Shown piece after piece: positions 1 to 9,797 of a stretch of DNA of 64,000 nucleotides. Location: NCBI RefSeq assembly GCF_000971475.1, contig NZ_DF967544.1, positions 123,061 through 187,060 of the forward strand, read 5' to 3'. Position 1 is the stretch's first letter; each line of letters opens with the position of its first letter. Both the position numbers and the translations under genes were made by a program. Below the pieces are notes generated by a model. It was not told where the DNA came from. It saw only the letters and a program-made list of their open reading frames with translations, and ran no database searches. The DNA comes from Sulfuricella sp. T08. GTDB lineage: Bacteria > Pseudomonadota > Gammaproteobacteria > Burkholderiales > Sulfuricellaceae.

Positions 1-162
1 AGGGGCTTGCGCCGGCTTTGGCGGCGTTGCCGTCTGCTGGGATGTGGTCGAGCGCTGCTTGCCGATACTGCTGCCGCCACCCAGGCGCCTGGCGTCGGCA
101 TCATGGGCGGTCAGGCCGAAGCTGATCAGCGCAACGAAAAACAGGGTGAAAAATTTGCTCAT
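1..162 (-). CDS. Tim44-like domain protein, N-terminal part (runs off window)
   Basis: Reading the minus strand from an ATG at 162 gives 54 open codons to the window edge. An AGAGG ribosome-binding site lies just upstream of the ATG. The product begins with a signal peptide or membrane anchor (MSKFFTLFFVALISFGLTA), followed by an Ala-Asp-Ala-Arg-Arg stretch and a Gly/Ser/Gln/Thr/Pro-rich linker. From memory, this start and its position next to ubiE match the Tim44-like (import inner membrane translocase subunit-like) proteins of betaproteobacteria. The Tim44 domain itself lies outside the window, so the family call rests on the N-terminus and neighbourhood only. It is probably co-transcribed with ubiE, 43 bases upstream. 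Confidence 0.6.
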   Translation of the reverse strand, partial: MSKFFTLFFVALISFGLTAHDADARRLGGGSSIGKQRSTTSQQTATPPKPAQAP

Positions 163-205
163 GGAAACCTCTTGTAATTTGGCTGTTAGCTGAAAGGTTA
201 TTTTC

Positions 206-940
206 TTAAAACTTGAAGCCTTTGTGCAGGGCGACAACGCCCGCGCTCAGGTTAAAATATTCGACACGCTCGAAGCCCGCTTGTTCCATCATCTGCTTCA
301 GCTCTTCCTGTCCGGGGTGCATGCGGATGGATTCGGCGAGGTAGCGGTAGCTCTCTTCGTCGTCCGCCACCAGCTTGCCCATCACCGGCAGCGCCTTGAA
401 TGAATAGACATCATACAGGGGTTGCAGCGGTTTCCATATTTTGGAGAATTCCAGCACCAGGAGTCGCCCGCCGGGGCGCAGGACGCGATACATCTCCTTC
501 AGCGCTGCATCCTTGTGGGTCATGTTGCGCAGGCCGAAGGCGACGGTGACACAGTCAAAATGGTTGCTAGGGAACGGCAGCTTTTCGCCGTCGCACTGTG
601 CCGCCAGGGGAACGATGCCATCGTCCAGCAGCCGGTCGCGGCCGACCCCGAGCATCGAGCTGTTGATATCGGTGAGGATTACCTGTCCGCTGTTGCCGAC
701 GCGCTTGGCGAAGGCGCGTGCCAAGTCGCCGCTGCCGCCGGCGATGTCGAGTACCCGGCTGCCCTCCCGGGTGCCGCTTTGTTCGATGGTGAAATGCTTC
801 CACAGCCGGTGCAGCCCGGCCGACATCAGATCGTTCATCAGGTCGTAGCGCTCTGCCACGGAATGAAACACTTCCGCGACCTTCTTCGCCTTTTGCGATT
901 CCTCGACGGTCTGAAAACCGAAATGGGTGGTTTTTTCCAT
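206..940 (-). CDS. ubiE: Bifunctional demethylmenaquinone / 2-methoxy-6-polyprenyl-benzoquinol C-methyltransferase
   Basis: This is the SAM-dependent C-methyltransferase of ubiquinone and menaquinone biosynthesis. At 244 residues it has normal UbiE length. Visible hallmarks are the N-terminal [10 protein letters not shown] block at residues 31-40, the SAM-binding motif [12 protein letters not shown] near residue 63, and the family block [19 protein letters not shown]. The C-terminus ends in the usual [11 protein letters not shown]. It is transcribed away from phoB and shares the divergent intergenic region 941-1113. The Tim44-like gene follows 43 bases downstream on the same strand, so the two probably form an operon. 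All expected motifs are intact. Confidence 0.96.
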   Translation of the reverse strand: MEKTTHFGFQTVEESQKAKKVAEVFHSVAERYDLMNDLMSAGLHRLWKHFTIEQSGTREGSRVLDIAGGSGDLARAFAKRVGNSGQVILTDINSSMLGVGRDRLLDDGIVPLAAQCDGEKLPFPSNHFDCVTVAFGLRNMTHKDAALKEMYRVLRPGGRLLVLEFSKIWKPLQPLYDVYSFKALPVMGKLVADDEESYRYLAESIRMHPGQEELKQMMEQAGFERVEYFNLSAGVVALHKGFKF

Positions 941-1043
941 GCTGTTCAGGGGGCGCGGCTTGTTAATTGTAAAGTGGAAATCATAACCGACTTAAGGTAA
1001 AACATAAACCGGCCTGAGGCAAGTCACGACGGTCGCCGATTTT

Positions 1044-1077
1044 TTGTCATCAAACTGTCATAATGGCGACATAATAT
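1044..1077 (+). promoter_or_regulatory. Pho box and -10 element of the phoB promoter
   Basis: The sequence TTGTCATCAAACTGTCAT (1044-1061) consists of two 7-base direct repeats separated by four bases. It matches the PhoB-binding consensus CTGTCAT-N4-CTGTCAT in 13 of 14 repeat positions. A -10-like TAATAT lies at 1072-1077, ten bases after the second repeat. That is the usual spacing in Pho promoters, where the box replaces the -35. The phoB start is 36 bases further on. The arrangement implies autoregulation of phoBR by phosphate limitation. Confidence 0.85.
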
Positions 1078-1113
1078 CTGCAATTTTATTCGATCGGTTA
1101 CGCAGGAATATCT

Positions 1114-1809
1114 ATGTCGGCAATGATACTGGTGGTGGAAGACGAGCCCGCGATTCGGGAACTGGTGGTGCTCAATCTGCAACAGGCAGGGCATCGCCCC
1201 ATGGTCGCCGATAGCGCCGAGCAGGCGCTGGCCTTGGTGCGCGAGTCGCTGCCCGACATGATTCTGCTCGACTGGATGCTTCCGGGCATGAGCGGGGTGG
1301 AGTTGGCCCGGCGTCTCAAGGCCGACAGCCGTACCCGGGGCGTGCCTATCATCATGCTGACGGCGCGGGGCGATGAGCAGGACAAGATCACCGGCCTGGA
1401 AACCGGCGCCGATGACTACATCACCAAGCCATTCAGCCCGCGCGAGATGAACGCCCGCATCAAGGCGGTGCTGCGCCGCCGTGCGCCGCAAATGGCGGGC
1501 GATGCGGTGGAAGTGACAGGCTTGCGCCTCGACCCTGCGACGCACCGGGTAACCGGCAACGACAGGCCGATCGAACTGGGACCGACGGAATTCCGCCTGC
1601 TGCATTTCCTCATGGCCCATCCCGAGCGGGTGTATTCCCGGGCGCAACTGCTCGACCAGGTTTGGGGTAACCATGTGTTTGTCGAAGACCGCACGGTTGA
1701 CGTACATATCCGCCGTTTGCGCTGTGCGCTCGAAGTGACCGGGCACGACGGCCTGGTCCAGACCGTGCGGGGCTCCGGCTACCGGTTGTCGGTGCATCCC
1801 GAGGGATGA
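1114..1809 (+). CDS. phoB: Phosphate regulon response regulator PhoB
   Basis: This is an OmpR/PhoB-family DNA-binding response regulator of 231 residues. The receiver domain spans about residues 3-120 with acidic residues E9 and D10, phospho-acceptor D53 in [11 protein letters not shown], a conserved Thr (MLTARG) and Lys (ITKPFSPRE). The winged-helix domain occupies about 130-228, with typical [13 protein letters not shown] and VDVHIRRLR blocks. It precedes phoR, and a Pho box lies upstream, so it probably activates its own operon. The ATG at 1114 has an AGGAA site nearby and gives the expected N-terminus. The identification rests on the domain pair, the adjacent PhoR-type kinase and the Pho box together. 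Confidence 0.95.
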   Translation: MSAMILVVEDEPAIRELVVLNLQQAGHRPMVADSAEQALALVRESLPDMILLDWMLPGMSGVELARRLKADSRTRGVPIIMLTARGDEQDKITGLETGADDYITKPFSPREMNARIKAVLRRRAPQMAGDAVEVTGLRLDPATHRVTGNDRPIELGPTEFRLLHFLMAHPERVYSRAQLLDQVWGNHVFVEDRTVDVHIRRLRCALEVTGHDGLVQTVRGSGYRLSVHPEG

Positions 1810-1917
1810 CGCGTTTTAAGTTGTCAGCACGAAGTTTTTACTGAAAACTGACGGCTGATAACTGAAAACTCATCTAAAATACCCTCGTTCCCATGTTCAG
1901 ATTCCACACCATCCCTC

Positions 1918-3228
1918 ATGCTTAGTTTCTGGTGGCGCTCATTAATGACGCTAGGCCTGATGGCGGTCGCTCCGCTCGTCCTGTGGGCGGCGGTCGGCGC
2001 GGTTCCAGCCTTGATCCTGATGGTCATCCTGCTGTTGTTTTACCTTCTTCATCATTTGCGCAATCTGAACGCACTGGATGGCTGGTTGTGCAAGCCCGAT
2101 GTCGGAACGGTGCCGCACGGATCCGGGCTGTGGGAAGAAGCCTTTTCCGTGCTTTACCAGCTGGAGCGGCGGCAATCCGATAGCCAGCACAATCTTTCCA
2201 ATGCGCTGGAGCGTTTCCAGCAGGCTGGCGAGGCGATGCCAGACGGCGTCGTGATGATGAACAGCAGCGGCCAGATCGAGTGGTGCAATCCGGTGGCCGA
2301 GACGCAGTTCGGCATCAATCTCGAGCGCGACCGCGGGCAGTGGATGACCTATCTGATCCGACAGGCCCAGTTTACCGATTACCTGGCGGCGCAGAACTAT
2401 CGCGAACCGCTGATATTCAAATCCACCCGCAACCGCGAACTGGTGCTGTCGATTCAGTTGATCCCTTTTGGAGACGAACAGAAGCTCCTGATCAGCCGTG
2501 ACATTACCCAGATCGAACGGGTCGAGACCATGCGCCGCGATTTCGTCGCCAACGTTTCCCATGAACTGAGCACGCCGCTGACAGTTGTTGGCGGCTTTCT
2601 CGAAACGCTGGTGGACATGGAGCATCTGGACGAAACCCAGACCCGGCACTACCTGAACCTGATGTTCGACCAGACCAACCGCATGCAGCATCTGGTCAAG
2701 GATCTGTTAATGCTGTCGAAGCTGGAAAGCACCCATACTGCCCATCGGGAAGAAAAAGTCGACGTGCCACGCCTGCTGCGGGATCTGTTGAGAGATGCCC
2801 TTTCCTTGAGCGCTGGACGGCATCGGCTGCGGCTTAACCTGGCTTCGGAGTGCTGGCTACTGGGCAACGAGGACGAATTGCGCAGCGCCTTTGGCAACTT
2901 GGTCAGCAATGCCATTCGGTACACGCCGGACGGTGGCGAGATCGTGCTGCAATGGGAAGAGTGGGAGGGGGAAGGAGTATTCAGCGTGCAGGATAGTGGT
3001 GTCGGGATCGAGCCGCAACACATACCGCGTCTCACCGAGCGTTTTTACCGGGTGGACCGCAGTCGCTCGCGTGAAACCGGCGGAACCGGCCTGGGACTGG
3101 CTATCGCAAAGCATGCCCTGACACGCCATCAAGCTCGGCTCGAAATCGAAAGCACGCCGGGCAAGGGCAGTACCTTCAGCGCCTGTTTTCCAGCGCGACG
3201 TTTAATTGCTGGCGAAGCGACCAATTAA
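1918..3228 (+). CDS. phoR: Phosphate regulon sensor histidine kinase PhoR
   Basis: This is the membrane histidine kinase that should phosphorylate PhoB. Two hydrophobic segments at residues 8-45 anchor the protein and leave almost no periplasmic loop, as in other PhoR proteins that sense phosphate through the Pst/PhoU system. A PAS domain follows (about 98-195). The HisKA domain has H215 in the motif NVSHELSTPLTV. The ATPase domain has an N box (FGNLVSNAIRYTP), a G1 box (DSGVGIEPQH) and a G2 box ([12 protein letters not shown]). The residue after HEL is Ser instead of the commoner Arg, which is unlikely to matter. It starts 108 bases after phoB. The spacer holds a repeated ACTGAAAACT motif but no obvious terminator. 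Confidence 0.94.
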   Translation: MLSFWWRSLMTLGLMAVAPLVLWAAVGAVPALILMVILLLFYLLHHLRNLNALDGWLCKPDVGTVPHGSGLWEEAFSVLYQLERRQSDSQHNLSNALERFQQAGEAMPDGVVMMNSSGQIEWCNPVAETQFGINLERDRGQWMTYLIRQAQFTDYLAAQNYREPLIFKSTRNRELVLSIQLIPFGDEQKLLISRDITQIERVETMRRDFVANVSHELSTPLTVVGGFLETLVDMEHLDETQTRHYLNLMFDQTNRMQHLVKDLLMLSKLESTHTAHREEKVDVPRLLRDLLRDALSLSAGRHRLRLNLASECWLLGNEDELRSAFGNLVSNAIRYTPDGGEIVLQWEEWEGEGVFSVQDSGVGIEPQHIPRLTERFYRVDRSRSRETGGTGLGLAIAKHALTRHQARLEIESTPGKGSTFSACFPARRLIAGEATN

Positions 3229-3248
3229 GAGATTGTGGAAAATAGCGC

Positions 3249-4877
3249 TTACCGATCTGGCGTAACCCTGACAAACCCCACCCGTTCATAATCGCTGCCT
3301 TTTTCAATCAGGCTGTTCAGCTTGACGGTCATGGACTCTTCGCCGGTACGGATTTCCACCAGTCTGCCCGGAGCGAACCAGCCTGGCGGCAGCACCAGGC
3401 TGGTGGTTTCTTTCAGCACAGGCATGTCCGGGAGCAGAAAGGCCTGGACGAACTTGCTGGTGGCGTTCGTCATCAGCGACACTGGACGTACTGCGATGGC
3501 GAGTGGTGCGCCGGGCAGGACACGAACGCCGATATTAAGCCCATCGCTCGAGGGAAAGATCAGCCATTTTATAACGCCCAGCGCATAGGTGTTGCTGTCT
3601 GCCGGACGTATGGCGATGGGCTGTTTCAGGCTGCTGCGTATGCCACCCTTGTCTGACCGGGCCAGGCGGAAGCCGAGCGCGCCTTCATCCTGAATCTGCC
3701 AGGTTTCCAGACCGAATCCCAGCTGTGAAATATTCATTTTTTCCGTCTGATCGCTGATGCGGCCAAAGAATTGCAGATCCTCGATTTCGCGCTTGCTGAG
3801 CTTTTCTGTTTCACCCGGCTGCTTGAAAGGTTTTTCTCCGCCCAGGAAAAAGTGGATTGCCGCCATGCCGAGCGCGACTTGCGCCTTGTCCGCACCCGGC
3901 CGACGGGTAAAGTTCCTGCGTTTCGGCGCGGCCTCGCACCAGTGCTGGTAGAGTACGGTCAGCAGGGCTTCGCAGTCGGGCTGCACGCAGTCTTCGCCCA
4001 GTCCCAGCGCGAAGGGATCTTCATTCTTTCTGAGCCGCTTGATGCGCCGGCGGAAAGAGCTGGCGAGCCGTTCGGTGTCGAGATAGCGAGGGTTGGCCAG
4101 TTTCACGTCATCGCGCACAACGACGGGAGGCGCTGACGAGGCGAGATCCACTCCAATCAGAGACAATGAAGAATCTTTCGGCGGAGTGGTAGTGATCGTT
4201 ACGCGCCCCCCCCATTTGTCCAGCCACCTGTCTACCAATAAGAGCTGTTTAGACGACAAACGGTAAGGGTCGGCCAGGTGGGTGAGCAGAATCTGGGCAT
4301 AGGAGGCCGCGCAGGTGGCGCTATCGGTTTGCTTGTTCAGGCTGTCTCTCACCGCATCCATGGCGTATCCCCGCTGTTCGGCGAGAGCATACAACTCGTG
4401 CGCCTGTTGCCACAAGCGCTTATCGACTTCGCGGTAGATGCGGTAATATTCCAACAACTGCAGGCCCGTGTAGCGCAGGCAACGCTGGGTGATCAGGGCG
4501 GAGTGCGCGGCGACGCTGGAATCACCTTCCAGGCAGGCCTGGAGGGAAAGTCGGTAGGCTGCGCCCAGCGCAGCCCAAAGACCGACTACGCTATTCCAGT
4601 TATTGAGCTGGACGATCTCGAGTGGCAGGGGCTTGCCGAGGTATTTCCTGGCCATCTCCAGCTGTACAAAGGCGATCGGCTCACGCAGCAGCTCGCTGAT
4701 CTTGAGACGTTCCAGGGGAGTGAAGGAAGTCCGGTTGAGCAACTCCATCTGGGCGGTGAGGGCGGCGTGTGCCAAGGGTGCATTGGTCAGCGGCAGCGTT
4801 TTCAGCCATTGCTTGCAGGTAATGGCGTCGCTGAACTGGGGCGATAGCGCCGGTTCAGGAAGCACAGGTGAGTTCAT
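3249..4877 (-). CDS. Conserved hypothetical protein of betaproteobacterial type
   Basis: I do not recognise a named family for this 542-residue protein. It has no signal peptide or membrane segment, so it is probably cytoplasmic. The N-terminal 250 residues are rich in leucine and alanine and look all-helical. A basic segment (SSFRRRIKRLRKNEDPF) lies near 280-300. The last ~170 residues alternate hydrophobic and polar residues in a beta-like pattern (IRPADSNTYALGVIKWLIF and on), which resembles a small beta-barrel such as PilZ, but no PilZ RxxxR or D/NxSxxG motif is visible. The start is supported by a strong AGGAGG site six bases upstream. It sits 20 bases after the HIT gene in an apparent three-gene operon and converges on phoR. 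Confidence 0.7.
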   Translation of the reverse strand: MNSPVLPEPALSPQFSDAITCKQWLKTLPLTNAPLAHAALTAQMELLNRTSFTPLERLKISELLREPIAFVQLEMARKYLGKPLPLEIVQLNNWNSVVGLWAALGAAYRLSLQACLEGDSSVAAHSALITQRCLRYTGLQLLEYYRIYREVDKRLWQQAHELYALAEQRGYAMDAVRDSLNKQTDSATCAASYAQILLTHLADPYRLSSKQLLLVDRWLDKWGGRVTITTTPPKDSSLSLIGVDLASSAPPVVVRDDVKLANPRYLDTERLASSFRRRIKRLRKNEDPFALGLGEDCVQPDCEALLTVLYQHWCEAAPKRRNFTRRPGADKAQVALGMAAIHFFLGGEKPFKQPGETEKLSKREIEDLQFFGRISDQTEKMNISQLGFGLETWQIQDEGALGFRLARSDKGGIRSSLKQPIAIRPADSNTYALGVIKWLIFPSSDGLNIGVRVLPGAPLAIAVRPVSLMTNATSKFVQAFLLPDMPVLKETTSLVLPPGWFAPGRLVEIRTGEESMTVKLNSLIEKGSDYERVGFVRVTPDR

Positions 4878-4897
4878 GGAAGCCTCCTTAGATTCGA

Positions 4898-5314
4898 TCA
4901 GCCTGAGGCGGGATGCATTGCCTCATGGATTACAGTACGCAAGCCTTCCGCCAGATTCTCGGGCGTTGCTGGCTGCGCATCACGCTGCATTTCACCCCAG
5001 ATCGGGCTGGGGAAATGCCGGTCGCCACGCCAGCGCGGAATAACGTGCCAGTGGAGATGCGGAGTCAGGTTTCCCAGGCTGGCCAGATTGATTTTGTCCG
5101 GTTGCAGCATCTGCCGAACCGCACTCTCCACTACGAATACCACATCCATCAGGTGCCGGCGCTCCACTACTGGCAGGTCGGTCATCTCCTTGACATGGTT
5201 CATCCAGATGACGCGACAGAAGCCGGGGTAGTCACGATCTTCGACCAGCACCACTCGGCACAGTGCATCCTGCCACAGGGGTGTTCCGCCCACATTTTCA
5301 CACAGCTCGCACAT
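4898..5314 (-). CDS. HIT family nucleotide hydrolase or nucleotidyltransferase
   Basis: This 138-residue protein carries the histidine-triad motif HLHWHVIPRW at residues 86-95, with the catalytic HxHxH pattern preserved. HIT proteins hydrolyse or transfer nucleotidyl groups (Ap4A, AMP-lysine and similar). The length and an N-terminal Cys-pair (CELC) suit small HIT/Ap4A-hydrolase-like members. The substrate cannot be read from the sequence. The gene begins 11 bases after the end of the upstream FAD oxidoreductase gene and is followed within 20 bases by the hypothetical gene. The three therefore look co-transcribed. Confidence 0.9.
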   Translation of the reverse strand: MCELCENVGGTPLWQDALCRVVLVEDRDYPGFCRVIWMNHVKEMTDLPVVERRHLMDVVFVVESAVRQMLQPDKINLASLGNLTPHLHWHVIPRWRGDRHFPSPIWGEMQRDAQPATPENLAEGLRTVIHEAMHPASG

Positions 5315-5325
5315 GAATGGCTTGT

Positions 5326-8300
5326 CTACAGCAACACCCGTTCGATACCACCGTTGTTCGCATTGGTGATGTAGTCTTCCATCCAGGTCGACCCGAGAAG
5401 ATGCCGCGCCATTTCCACTACGATGTAATCGGCCTCAATGCCCGTATCATCATTGTAGCGGTGTAATCCCTGCAAACAAGAGGGGCAAGATGTCAATAAT
5501 TTAATCTTCGGGTTTTCATCAGACCCGGTTTCCCGGTTTATTTCGGCTGCTACCTTAATGATTTCCTCCTGCTTGCGGGAGCGGATCTGGGTGGAGATGT
5601 CGGGCCGCGTTACTGCCAGCGTGCCGGATTCGCCGCAGCAGCGGTCGGACAACTTGACGCCGCCGCCGAGCAGATCATTGGCTACCTTGAGCGGGTTGTA
5701 GGTCTTCATCGGGGTGTGGCAGGGGTCGTGGTACATGTAGCGTGTACCAGTCACGCCTTCCAGTTTCAGCCCTTTTTCCATCAGGTATTCGTGTATGTCG
5801 AGCAGGCGGCAGCCGGGAAAGATCTTGTCGAACTGGTATTTCAGCAGCTGATCCATGCAGGTGCCGCAGGACACGATCACGGTCTTGATGTCGAGGTAGT
5901 TCAGGGTATTGGCGACGCGGTGGAACAGCACGCGGTTGGCGGTGGTGATGGCCTGTCCCTTGTCGTCGTTGCCGGCCGAGGTCTGCGGGTAGCCGCAGCA
6001 CAGGTAACCCGGCGGCAGCACGGTCTGCGCGCCGAGATGAAACAGCATTGCCTGGGTGGCGAGCCCCACTTGGCCGAACAGCCGTTCCGAACCGCAACCG
6101 GGGAAGTAGAACACCGCATCGGAATCCTCGTTGAGCTTGGCGGGGTCACGGATCACCGGCACGATGGCGGCATCTTCCAATCCGAGCAGGGCGCGCGAGG
6201 TTTTCTTCGGCAGGTTGCCCGGCATCGGCTTGTTGATCATGTGGATGATCTGCGCCTTGAGCGGAGGCTTGCCGACGGTGGCGGGCGGGTTCCGGGTCTG
6301 TCCGCCGATCAGGCCGAAGCGCTTCGCCAGCTGGTAACCCAGGCGCTGTGCGGCGTAGCCCCACTCGATCATGACTTTGCGGATTGCTTTGATGGTGGTC
6401 GGATCGGTCGCGTTGAGGAACAGCATCGCGGCGTAGCTGCCGGGATTGAATTTCTTCTTGCCCTGCTTGCGCAGAAAGTTGCGCATGGCGATCGAGACGT
6501 TGCCGAAATCGATGTCCACCGGACAGGGAGCGAGGCATTTGTGACAGACCGTGCAATGGTCGGCAACGTCGTTGAATTCGTCGAAATGCTTGAGGGAAAT
6601 CCCGCGCCGGGTCTGCTCCTCGTACAGAAAGGCCTCGATTAGCAGGCTGGTGGCGAGGATCTTGTTGCGCGGGCTGTACAGCAGGTTGGCGCGCGGGATA
6701 TGGGTATTGCACACCGGTTTGCACTTGCCGCAGCGCAGGCAGTCCTTGATCGAGTCGGCAATCTCGCCAATCTCGCTCTGCTCCATGATCAGCGATTCGA
6801 CTTCGAGCAGGCTGAAGCTGGGAGTGTATGCATTGCGCAGGTCTGCCCCCGGCAGCAGCTTGCCGCGGTTGAAATGGCCATTCGGGTCGACTTTGGCCAT
6901 GTAGGCGGCGAAGGTTGCTATCGCCTCGGGCTCGAGGAACTCCAGCTTGGTGATGCCGATGCCGTGTTCGCCCGAAATCACCCCGCCCAGATCGATGGCC
7001 AGCCGCATGATGCGCGCCACCGCCTGATTCGCTGCCTGAAGCATCTCGTAATCATCGGAGTTGACCGGGATGTTGGTATGCACGTTGCCGTCGCCGGCAT
7101 GCATGTGCAGCGCCACGAACACCCTGCTCTTCAGTACTTTCTGGTGGATAGCATCGCAGCGCTCCAGGATCGGCAGGTACTCGCGCCCGGTAAAAATGCG
7201 GTGCAACTCGGCGCGCACTTCCTTTTTCCATGAGATACGCAGGGTGTGATCCTGCAGCGCATGGAAAACGGATTCGAGTTCGGGATTGGGCGCCTCCGGC
7301 TCGAAACCGGAGCCGGCGTAGGGTGCGTCCAGGTTTTCCAGCAGCCACTGCCAACGCTTGCGGGTGTCGCGCAGCAGCGCCAGGGCGGTTTCACGCCGTG
7401 TGACTAGCAGTTCGGCGTCAGGCAGCGCTTCTTCGTCGCGGTGCAGCGGCAGATCGCCGCGAATGAATTCTTCCAGCGCATCCAGCAGCTTGAGCTTGTT
7501 GCGTGTCGAAAGCTCGATATTGATGCGCTCGACGCCATCGCTGTAATCCGCCAGGCGCGGCAGGGGAATGACCACATCTTCGTTGATCTTGAAGGCATTG
7601 GTATGGGTGGCGATGGCGGCAGTGCGGGCACGATCGAGCCAGAATTTTTTGCGGGCTTCGTCGCTGACCGCGATGAAGCCTTCGCCGCCGCGGGCGTTGG
7701 CGAGCCGTACGATGTGCGATGCCGCTTCGCCCACTGCGGCTTCGTCGTCGCTGGCGATATCGGCCAGCAGCAACATTTTCGGACGTTCCGCCCGGTTTGC
7801 CTTGGTGGCGTAGCCGACCGCCTTGATGTAGCGTTCGTCGAGATGCTCCAGTCCGGCCAGTATGGTTAGAGGGTGGGCATCCAGATAGCTCTTGATCTCG
7901 ACGATGGCCGGCACGGCCCGGTGTAGCTGGCCGAAGAATTCCAGGCACACGGTGCGGATGTGTTTGGGCATGGTGTGCAGGATGAAACGAGCCGAGGTGA
8001 TGATGCCGTCGCAGCCCTCCTTCTGAATGCCAGGCAAGCCGGAGAGGAACTTGTCGGTAACATCCTTGCCCAGCCCGGTTTTGCGAAAATGACTGCCGGG
8101 AATCTCGAGGATCTCTTCGGGTTTGGCGGATTTGCCGTCCGCACCGAGGCGGTTGATGCGAAAGCGCGCTGTTTCGACGTCGTGGATCTTGCCGAGGTTG
8201 TGGTCGAGGCGGGTAATCTCCAGCCAGTTGCCATCGGGGTCGACCATCCGCCACGAGGCCAGGTTGTCGAGCGCGGTACCCCACAAGACCGCCTTCTTGC

Positions 8301-9147
8301 CACCTGCATTCATGGCCACATTGCCGCCGATGCAGCAGGCATCCGCCGAGGTCGGGTCGACTGCGAATACATGGCCGGCGTCATCCGCCGCCTCCATCAC
8401 GCGCCGAGTGACGACGCCCGCGCCGCAACGGATGGTGGGCACGGGTTCCGCCACGCCGGGCAGACTAAGCATTTCCACGCCGTTGTGGTAGTCGAGTTTC
8501 TCGGTGTTGATCACCGCCGACATTTTGTCGAGCGGCACTGCGCCGCCGGTGTAGCCGGTGCCGCCGCCACGCGGGATCAGGGTCAGGCCGAGCTTGATGC
8601 AGGCGCGCACCAGCGGCGCGATTTCATCCTCGGTGTCGGGGTTGAGCACGACGAAGGGATATTCGACGCGCCAGTCGGTGGCGTCGGTGACGTGCGACAC
8701 CCTCGCCAGGCCATCGAACTGGATATTGTCGCGGCGGGTGTGGGGCAGCAGCAGCTTCAGCACCTTGCGGCGCAGGCGCGCGGTATGCTCGAAATCCGTT
8801 TCGAATGTATCAACCGCACGGGCTGTGCGTGCTAGCAGCTGCCTGACTGCCTCGTTGTCCTGGCGGCGCGCCTCGATTGCCCGCAGGCGATGGCGTAGCG
8901 CCTCGACCAGCGCCTTGCGGCGCTTGATGTTGGCGAGCAGATCGTCCTGCAGGTAGGGGTTGCGCGAAACCACCCAGATGTCGCCGAGCACTTCGAATAG
9001 CATGCGCGCCGAGCGTCCGGTCTTGCGTTCGGCGCGCAGCGTGTTGAGGATTTCCCAGGCTTCCTCGCCGAGCAGGCGAATGATGATTTCGCGGTCGGAA
9101 AACGAGGTGTAGTTGTAAGGAATTTCTCTGAGGCGTGCTGTCGTCAT
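5326..9147 (-). CDS. Large FAD-linked oxidase fused to Fe-S and CCG domains (DUF3683 type)
   Basis: This 1273-residue protein is a multidomain flavin/Fe-S oxidoreductase. A DUF3683-type N-terminal region (about 1-130) is followed by a PCMH/FAD_binding_4 domain containing [13 protein letters not shown] near residue 192. Next comes an FAD-oxidase C domain, where [15 protein letters not shown] and [10 protein letters not shown] are clear GlcD/D-lactate dehydrogenase motifs. Two 4Fe-4S cluster motifs follow ([11 protein letters not shown] near 802 and [12 protein letters not shown] near 866). Two CCG modules end the protein (GCGSERLFG...CCGYP and DPCHTP...CCGESG). The layout equals a GlcD plus GlcF fusion. 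It probably oxidises a 2-hydroxyacid and passes electrons to the quinone pool. The actual substrate is unknown. It is first in the operon with the HIT and hypothetical genes. Confidence 0.88.
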   Translation of the reverse strand: MTTARLREIPYNYTSFSDREIIIRLLGEEAWEILNTLRAERKTGRSARMLFEVLGDIWVVSRNPYLQDDLLANIKRRKALVEALRHRLRAIEARRQDNEAVRQLLARTARAVDTFETDFEHTARLRRKVLKLLLPHTRRDNIQFDGLARVSHVTDATDWRVEYPFVVLNPDTEDEIAPLVRACIKLGLTLIPRGGGTGYTGGAVPLDKMSAVINTEKLDYHNGVEMLSLPGVAEPVPTIRCGAGVVTRRVMEAADDAGHVFAVDPTSADACCIGGNVAMNAGGKKAVLWGTALDNLASWRMVDPDGNWLEITRLDHNLGKIHDVETARFRINRLGADGKSAKPEEILEIPGSHFRKTGLGKDVTDKFLSGLPGIQKEGCDGIITSARFILHTMPKHIRTVCLEFFGQLHRAVPAIVEIKSYLDAHPLTILAGLEHLDERYIKAVGYATKANRAERPKMLLLADIASDDEAAVGEAASHIVRLANARGGEGFIAVSDEARKKFWLDRARTAAIATHTNAFKINEDVVIPLPRLADYSDGVERINIELSTRNKLKLLDALEEFIRGDLPLHRDEEALPDAELLVTRRETALALLRDTRKRWQWLLENLDAPYAGSGFEPEAPNPELESVFHALQDHTLRISWKKEVRAELHRIFTGREYLPILERCDAIHQKVLKSRVFVALHMHAGDGNVHTNIPVNSDDYEMLQAANQAVARIMRLAIDLGGVISGEHGIGITKLEFLEPEAIATFAAYMAKVDPNGHFNRGKLLPGADLRNAYTPSFSLLEVESLIMEQSEIGEIADSIKDCLRCGKCKPVCNTHIPRANLLYSPRNKILATSLLIEAFLYEEQTRRGISLKHFDEFNDVADHCTVCHKCLAPCPVDIDFGNVSIAMRNFLRKQGKKKFNPGSYAAMLFLNATDPTTIKAIRKVMIEWGYAAQRLGYQLAKRFGLIGGQTRNPPATVGKPPLKAQIIHMINKPMPGNLPKKTSRALLGLEDAAIVPVIRDPAKLNEDSDAVFYFPGCGSERLFGQVGLATQAMLFHLGAQTVLPPGYLCCGYPQTSAGNDDKGQAITTANRVLFHRVANTLNYLDIKTVIVSCGTCMDQLLKYQFDKIFPGCRLLDIHEYLMEKGLKLEGVTGTRYMYHDPCHTPMKTYNPLKVANDLLGGGVKLSDRCCGESGTLAVTRPDISTQIRSRKQEEIIKVAAEINRETGSDENPKIKLLTSCPSCLQGLHRYNDDTGIEADYIVVEMARHLLGSTWMEDYITNANNGGIERVLL

Positions 9148-9687
9148 GGTCGGTCAGTGCTGCCGTAAAGGGCAAATTCTAGCGCAATTCTGGGTTGAAG
9201 TCTTATGTCTGACCAATGCGCTGTAACCGGGTTCACTGAGTGCCCACAAAAGACAGGTCAGCCACAGAGGACACAGAGGGGAACTAAAAGTAGGCGTCTC
9301 CAGGCGACAATCGGTTTTAGTAAGCTGACCCTGGGTCTGCATGCCGGCCATCAGAAAGTCAATAACTGCTCCGCATGCAGCTATAGCGACTACAAATCCA
9401 GATTGAACAAGGAACTACCGAAAGAATTCTTTGGCCTGAACGGTCGGCCTAGCGTATAGCGATACCAATGCCAACAAAGAAGCGTGGACGATCCGGGGAC
9501 AATTACCTCGTTAACAAGGCATGGATCCTGTCAGTTAACAAAACCTTCTAAAGCCATTGATCTCTTACGGACCGCCAGTCGTTTCGCCATTCAGAAGGAC
9601 TCACTCATGAAACTGGTCACTACAATCAACGCACCATTTGGGTAGGGGTGGTGTCAACCGCCATTTTATGACTCATCAGAATTCTGC
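9148..9687. other. Intergenic region without a convincing gene
   Basis: About 540 bases separate the oxidoreductase start from the regulatory region of the guanidine operon. An 84-codon open frame (9205-9459) has no recognisable domain and a poor start, and I do not call it. A dispersed motif, AGCCACAGAGGACACAGAGG, lies at 9260-9279; a copy matching 18 of 20 bases lies inverted at 60408-60427. A 12-codon open frame at 9607-9645 encodes MKLVTTINAPFG, which resembles the first residues of the PII protein encoded at 27981. Any promoter of the oxidoreductase must lie near 9150-9210. Confidence 0.5.
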
Positions 9688-9704
9688 TGCACATATTTGG
9701 TGCA
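9688..9704 (+). promoter_or_regulatory. NtrC-binding site 1 upstream of the guanidine operon
   Basis: TGCACATATTTGGTGCA is a 17-base imperfect palindrome that closely matches the enterobacterial NtrC enhancer consensus TGCACCAAAATGGTGCA. It lies about 94 bases upstream of the sigma-54 -24 element, a typical enhancer distance. A second, weaker site begins exactly 30 bases downstream, so both would sit on the same face of the helix, much like the paired sites of glnA. Confidence 0.75.
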
Positions 9705-9717
9705 ATTTGATACGGTA

Positions 9718-9734
9718 TGCACCACTTTTGCATG
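9718..9734 (+). promoter_or_regulatory. NtrC-binding site 2 (weaker) upstream of the guanidine operon
   Basis: TGCACCACTTTTGCATG has a perfect left half-site and a degenerate right half. Its start is 30 bases after that of site 1. The pair resembles the cooperative strong/weak NtrC enhancers known at nitrogen-regulated promoters. On its own it would be weak evidence; the phasing with site 1 supports it. Confidence 0.55.
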
Positions 9735-9797
9735 AACCCGTTCCAGTCAGACTCCTAATGTGTCTATATCTATATGATTTACATAAATTGACAAGGC

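Noticed and set aside
9205..9459. 84-codon open frame upstream of the guanidine operon
   Set aside because: No recognisable domain, poor start, and part of it is made of a dispersed CACAGAGG motif.
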